Positions 61,357 through 64,000 of a stretch of DNA of 64,000 nucleotides are shown piece after piece. The position numbers and the translations under genes are program-made. The first letter of the stretch is position 1. The number at the start of each line of letters is the position of its first letter. The notes below the pieces were generated by a model. That model made no database searches, was not told the origin of the DNA, and worked only from the letters and a program-made list of their open reading frames with translations. This DNA comes from Maribellus luteus (GTDB lineage: Bacteria > Bacteroidota > Bacteroidia > Bacteroidales > Prolixibacteraceae), in assembly GCF_003576475.1 (NCBI RefSeq), contig NZ_QWGR01000014.1, positions 1-64,000 of the forward strand, read 5' to 3'.

Positions 61357-62904
61357 TCAGTTATAATATTTTCTTCCCCTTATGTTGTTATGAAAAGGAA
61401 GTTCCGGTTCGTCCGGTTTTTCATCGTCAAGTTTATCCAACCCTTTTTCCAGTATCTTTTGTATGATTTTGTAGTTGTAAACCTGATGTTCCAATGCACG
61501 TTTACACGCATTGGCAAGCCTTTCTTCTCCCACCTTTTTGGCAAAAGCCAATACGCCCATACAGCTTTTATAGGATTGTTCAGGGTGTTGTTTTCTTTCC
61601 AGCACATTGATTATAAATTCCTTTACACTCTCGTCAATTGAAGCTGCCCAGTTGATAAAATGCTGCGGTGTCCAGTCGGTAACAAACTGGTGTGTTGTTG
61701 CCAGGTGGTCTTTGTTTGTGGTGTAGAAGTATTTACGTCCATCTCTTTTGTGCAAAGCTATGCGGTTGTATTTATGGTATATTTCAACGGTTTTTGATGT
61801 AAACACCAGCTTAACCTTCTTCTTTAAATACTGACACGGAACGCTGTAATAATGCTTGTCTTTGCTTAGCAACACATGCCCGTTCATGGCTACGGTGGCT
61901 ATTGCTATTTCTTTAATCTCGTATTTTTCTACAGGCAATGCGGTAAGCTTGCCTTTTTCGTCTTCAACGAATAATTGATACCGGGACGTTGGCCTGCCGG
62001 TTAACTTTTTGTTGTTATGCTTGTCCAGTTCATCCCAAATTGCACTGTTAAGTTCTTCTAAACTGTAAAAGTCTTTGCCGCGCAAGGCCGGATATATTCT
62101 TTGGTACAGTATCTTAACTGCCCCTTCTGCCAGAGACTTGTCCCGGGGACGGTAAGCTCGTGCCGGAAGAACTGTTGTGCCATAGTGTTCAGCAAAGTCC
62201 ATAAACGTTTCGTTAATGGTAGGTTCAAACCGGCTGCTTTTGGTTACGGCAGACTTTAGGTTATCAGGGACAATAGCTGCAGGAACTCCTCCATAAAAGT
62301 GCAGTGCATTTTCAACCGAAGCAACAAAGTCTTCTTTTTGTTGGCTCGCAGAAGCTTCTGCATAGGTGTATTGACTGGCCCCCAGTATGGCAACAAAAAA
62401 CTGTACCTCTTCAATCTCACCTGTTTCTTTATTGATAATTTCAAGGGTTTTGCCAGCGTAGTCAATAAACATCTTATCGCCTGCTTTATGCTCCATATGC
62501 ATTACCGGGTTAACCTTTTTACTCCAACGCAGGTAGTGGGCTTTAAACTGGCTTAGTTTTAGCCCATCGGGATGTTTTTTATAATATTCCTCCCACATCA
62601 GCTGTTTGGTAACGCCGGTCTTTTTTAGTTCACGTTCCATGTAAGGAAAGAAGTTATAAACCTTTTTTAGCTTGGGGGAAAGAACATCTTCGGTATCTCT
62701 GCTAAAGATCTTTTCCAGCTCGGAATCACTCTTTTTATCAATATCATCAATTGTAAGGTTTAATACCTTGTATAGAGCGATATACTTCTTGACGGTGTTA
62801 CGTGAAAGGCCCAGGTACCTACTGATAAATTGTTTTGCTTTTCCCTGGTGATGCAACTGAATGACTTTTCTAACTTTACTCATGTCGATTAATTTATTAG
62901 CCAT
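61357..62904 (-). CDS. istA: IstA transposase (IS21 family)
   Basis: 515 residues. N-terminal helix-turn-helix (SRYLGLSRNTVKKYIALYK), then the DDE integrase core: HKAGDKMFIDYAGKTLEI (first D), AAIVPDNLKSAVTK (second D) and KSLAEGAVKILYQRI (E). The C-terminal part ends near EPELPFHNNIRGRKYYN. Full length with no frameshift, so this IS is likely active. Expressed with istB as one unit. Confidence 0.95.
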   Translation of the reverse strand: MANKLIDMSKVRKVIQLHHQGKAKQFISRYLGLSRNTVKKYIALYKVLNLTIDDIDKKSDSELEKIFSRDTEDVLSPKLKKVYNFFPYMERELKKTGVTKQLMWEEYYKKHPDGLKLSQFKAHYLRWSKKVNPVMHMEHKAGDKMFIDYAGKTLEIINKETGEIEEVQFFVAILGASQYTYAEASASQQKEDFVASVENALHFYGGVPAAIVPDNLKSAVTKSSRFEPTINETFMDFAEHYGTTVLPARAYRPRDKSLAEGAVKILYQRIYPALRGKDFYSLEELNSAIWDELDKHNNKKLTGRPTSRYQLFVEDEKGKLTALPVEKYEIKEIAIATVAMNGHVLLSKDKHYYSVPCQYLKKKVKLVFTSKTVEIYHKYNRIALHKRDGRKYFYTTNKDHLATTHQFVTDWTPQHFINWAASIDESVKEFIINVLERKQHPEQSYKSCMGVLAFAKKVGEERLANACKRALEHQVYNYKIIQKILEKGLDKLDDEKPDEPELPFHNNIRGRKYYN

Positions 62905-62979
62905 GTTTTCATATTAATTTGTTTAAATCAGTATGAAATTATGGCTTCGACAGAAGTAAAATCAATCTCTTTTGATGGG

Positions 62980-63087
62980 TGGTCACTTTAGTCCGGCGCA
63001 GGTGGTCAGTTTGCTCCGGCACGGGGTGGTCAGTTTAAACTGGCGAGGGTGGTCATTTTATTCCGGCCTTGGGTGGTCACTTTGACC
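62980..63087. repeat. IS21 right terminal repeats (five copies)
   Basis: Read on the minus strand, five units each contain TGACCACC (at about 62979, 63002, 63026, 63050 and 63073), with conserved GCC/GGA ends. Five at one end and three at the other. Confidence 0.7.
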
Positions 63088-63097
63088 GTTTTTTCCA

Positions 63098-63514
63098 GAC
63101 ATATATTTCCCTTAGTAATTTTGAGAATTATTCTTCAGTCTTAATCTGTTTAGGAAGTTTTCAATAATAAGATATTAAGGTTTTATGTCAAATTGCATTT
63201 CATTAAAGTTATAAATAAGAAACTCCCTAGGCCTATATCATCTTGAAAGTTCCATAACCAGAGTTGTACAAATACTGCCAAATCGACAACATTAAATATA
63301 ACTTTTGAGGGTCTATTTCTTCCTTGACTATTGTTAACAATCATTGTAGCCTTACTCCTTTCAAGTACGACTACATTATTATTCGCCAAAATAAAATGGA
63401 GTTTATCAATTAATCGTTAACGATTTGCATAAAAACAGTAGCCGATTGAAGGCTAAAACTCCTTAATTTACTAGTATTACGACTATTATCATTAATGCAA
63501 TGTTGTGCCTCGTT
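63098..63514. other. Intergenic segment between the IS and the sulfatase
   Basis: 417 nt, A+T-rich, no supported gene. Contains a perfect palindrome AATCGTT-AACGATT at 63412-63425, 90 nt beyond the sulfatase stop, of unclear role. Confidence 0.5.
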
Positions 63515-64000
63515 TTATTTTAAGGTTTCTTTTAATAGTTGTTTGTAAATCTGGCTTGTATCTTTCAATGCTTTCATTTCTTGAACCATCACTTCTTTCA
63601 TTTCAAGATATTTTAACGAATATTCTTCTTGAGCCACTAAATTATTCTTTTCATAAGGGTCTTGATCCAAGTTGAAAAACTGAGAATGCCTTTCTCCCTT
63701 TACCAAATATTCTATTAGTTTGAGATTTTCTTTTCGATAGGCTCTCATAAACTCTTTATAGCCATATGTCATACTTTCTCTATGTGTTTTATTCTCATCG
63801 TTTATAGATGCTGCAAAACTTCTTCCTTGAACGGTTTCTGGACTTTCAATATCTACTAGCTCACAAAGCGTAGGAAACACATCGAACAGATAATTTAAGG
63901 CTTCTCTTTTTTCATTTTCAGGAATTCCAGGTCCTGATATCACAAAAGGAACACCAATACTATGCTCATATAAATTTTGTTTACCCATCAAACCATGTTG
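63515..64000 (-). CDS. Sulfatase, C-terminal part (cut by the window edge)
   Basis: 161 residues seen, with the N-terminus beyond 64000. The stretch QHGLMGKQNLYEHSIGVPFVISGPGIP is the conserved C-terminal block of type I sulfatases, followed by YLFDVFPTLCELVDIESP, QGRSFA and NLDQDPYEKNNL. The catalytic Cys/Ser-x-Pro-x-Arg site is not in view. The reading frame is open to the window end. Such sulfatases remove sulfate from algal or host polysaccharides; it may belong to a polysaccharide-utilisation cluster carried on the integrated element. Confidence 0.9.
   Translation of the reverse strand, partial: QHGLMGKQNLYEHSIGVPFVISGPGIPENEKREALNYLFDVFPTLCELVDIESPETVQGRSFAASINDENKTHRESMTYGYKEFMRAYRKENLKLIEYLVKGERHSQFFNLDQDPYEKNNLVAQEEYSLKYLEMKEVMVQEMKALKDTSQIYKQLLKETLK

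Larger units (their letters stand above)
60468..63097 (-). mobile_element. IS21-family insertion sequence with multiple terminal repeats
   Basis: About 2.63 kb. Ends: left TGGAAACGCCAGTCAAATTG (60468 onward), right, read inwards, TGGAAAAAACGGTCAAAGTG (63097 inward); 22 of the first 27 positions match. Inside, a ~22-nt repeat of type GGA.nAAA.TGACCACCC..GCC occurs three times at the left end (60479-60543) and five times at the right end (62980-63087), as transposase binding sites. istA and istB lie between them on the minus strand. No clear target-site duplication flanks the ends. Confidence 0.8.

Noticed and set aside
63183-63389. 68-residue minus-strand ORF between the IS and the sulfatase
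   Set aside because: No recognisable domain and no promoter; A+T-rich, could be a gene remnant but not supportable.
63412-63425. Palindrome AATCGTT-AACGATT as a promoter operator
   Set aside because: Lies downstream of the sulfatase stop and upstream of no identified gene, so no role can be assigned.

Overview
The window reads as chromosomal DNA of a Bacteroidota bacterium, most likely of the Marinilabiliales/Prolixibacteraceae type. Evidence seen: promoters of the TTTG-N17-19-TAnnTTTG class, a short primary sigma factor of 288 residues, a TonB-dependent outer-membrane receptor, LytTR two-component pairs, DUF4369 and DUF4230 proteins, a FeoA-FeoB fusion and a glutamate formimidoyltransferase/cyclodeaminase fusion. 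The genus is an inference from gene content, not a database match.

Layout. 1-2.3 kb: three small accessory genes (RDD membrane protein, ClbS/DfsB-like protein, cupin), each separated by an imperfect palindrome, like gene cassettes. 2.3-4.0 kb: an ABC-F ATPase behind a leader that can hide its start codon. 4.1-13.9 kb (minus): a large LytS-like hybrid kinase, a DUF4369 lipoprotein, a DUF4230 protein, a beta-lactamase-fold lipoprotein that lost its catalytic residues, a LytTR two-component pair and an SLC1-type symporter. 14.0-17.7 kb (minus): a three-subunit biotin-dependent acyl-CoA carboxylase. 18.2-22 kb: an outer-membrane receptor and a MATE exporter. 22.6-28 kb (minus): a complete xylose operon (xylB, xylA, xylE) with a GntR-type regulator and a shared operator sequence. 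28.2-34.8 kb: housekeeping singletons including a 56-residue ferredoxin. 35.2-38.3 kb: the last histidine-degradation steps (hutI, ftcD). 39.8-41.5 kb: a second LytTR pair, followed by a striking tandem array of four nearly identical ~81-nt small-RNA genes, each with its own -7 box and terminator (minus strand, 41.55-42.43 kb). 42.6-45.7 kb (minus): SPOR protein, clpS, nfeD, floA. 45.8-54.3 kb (plus): bcp, recA, then the threonine genes thrA, an apgM-like gene in the homoserine-kinase position, and thrC, followed by rpoD and rpe. 54.3-57 kb (minus): iron uptake, feoAB plus a Cys-rich partner. 57.1-58.2 kb: an unknown protein coupled to a thiamine-binding protein. 58.25-64 kb: tRNA-Arg(ACG), whose 3' half is overlapped by a large serine recombinase (a probable integration site), then an IS21-family element with five- and three-fold terminal repeats, and the 3' part of a sulfatase.

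The most novel-looking item is the four-copy small-RNA array. Its G/U-rich, unstructured 5' part is antisense to the A/C-rich sequence type found just upstream of start codons in this genome, and it sits directly behind a two-component system. Second-tier items are the ABC-F attenuator-like leader, the cassette-like palindromes, the catalytically dead beta-lactamase-fold protein, the shared ATGAC-N4-GTCAT palindrome upstream of hutI and thrC, and the apgM-like gene in the thr operon.
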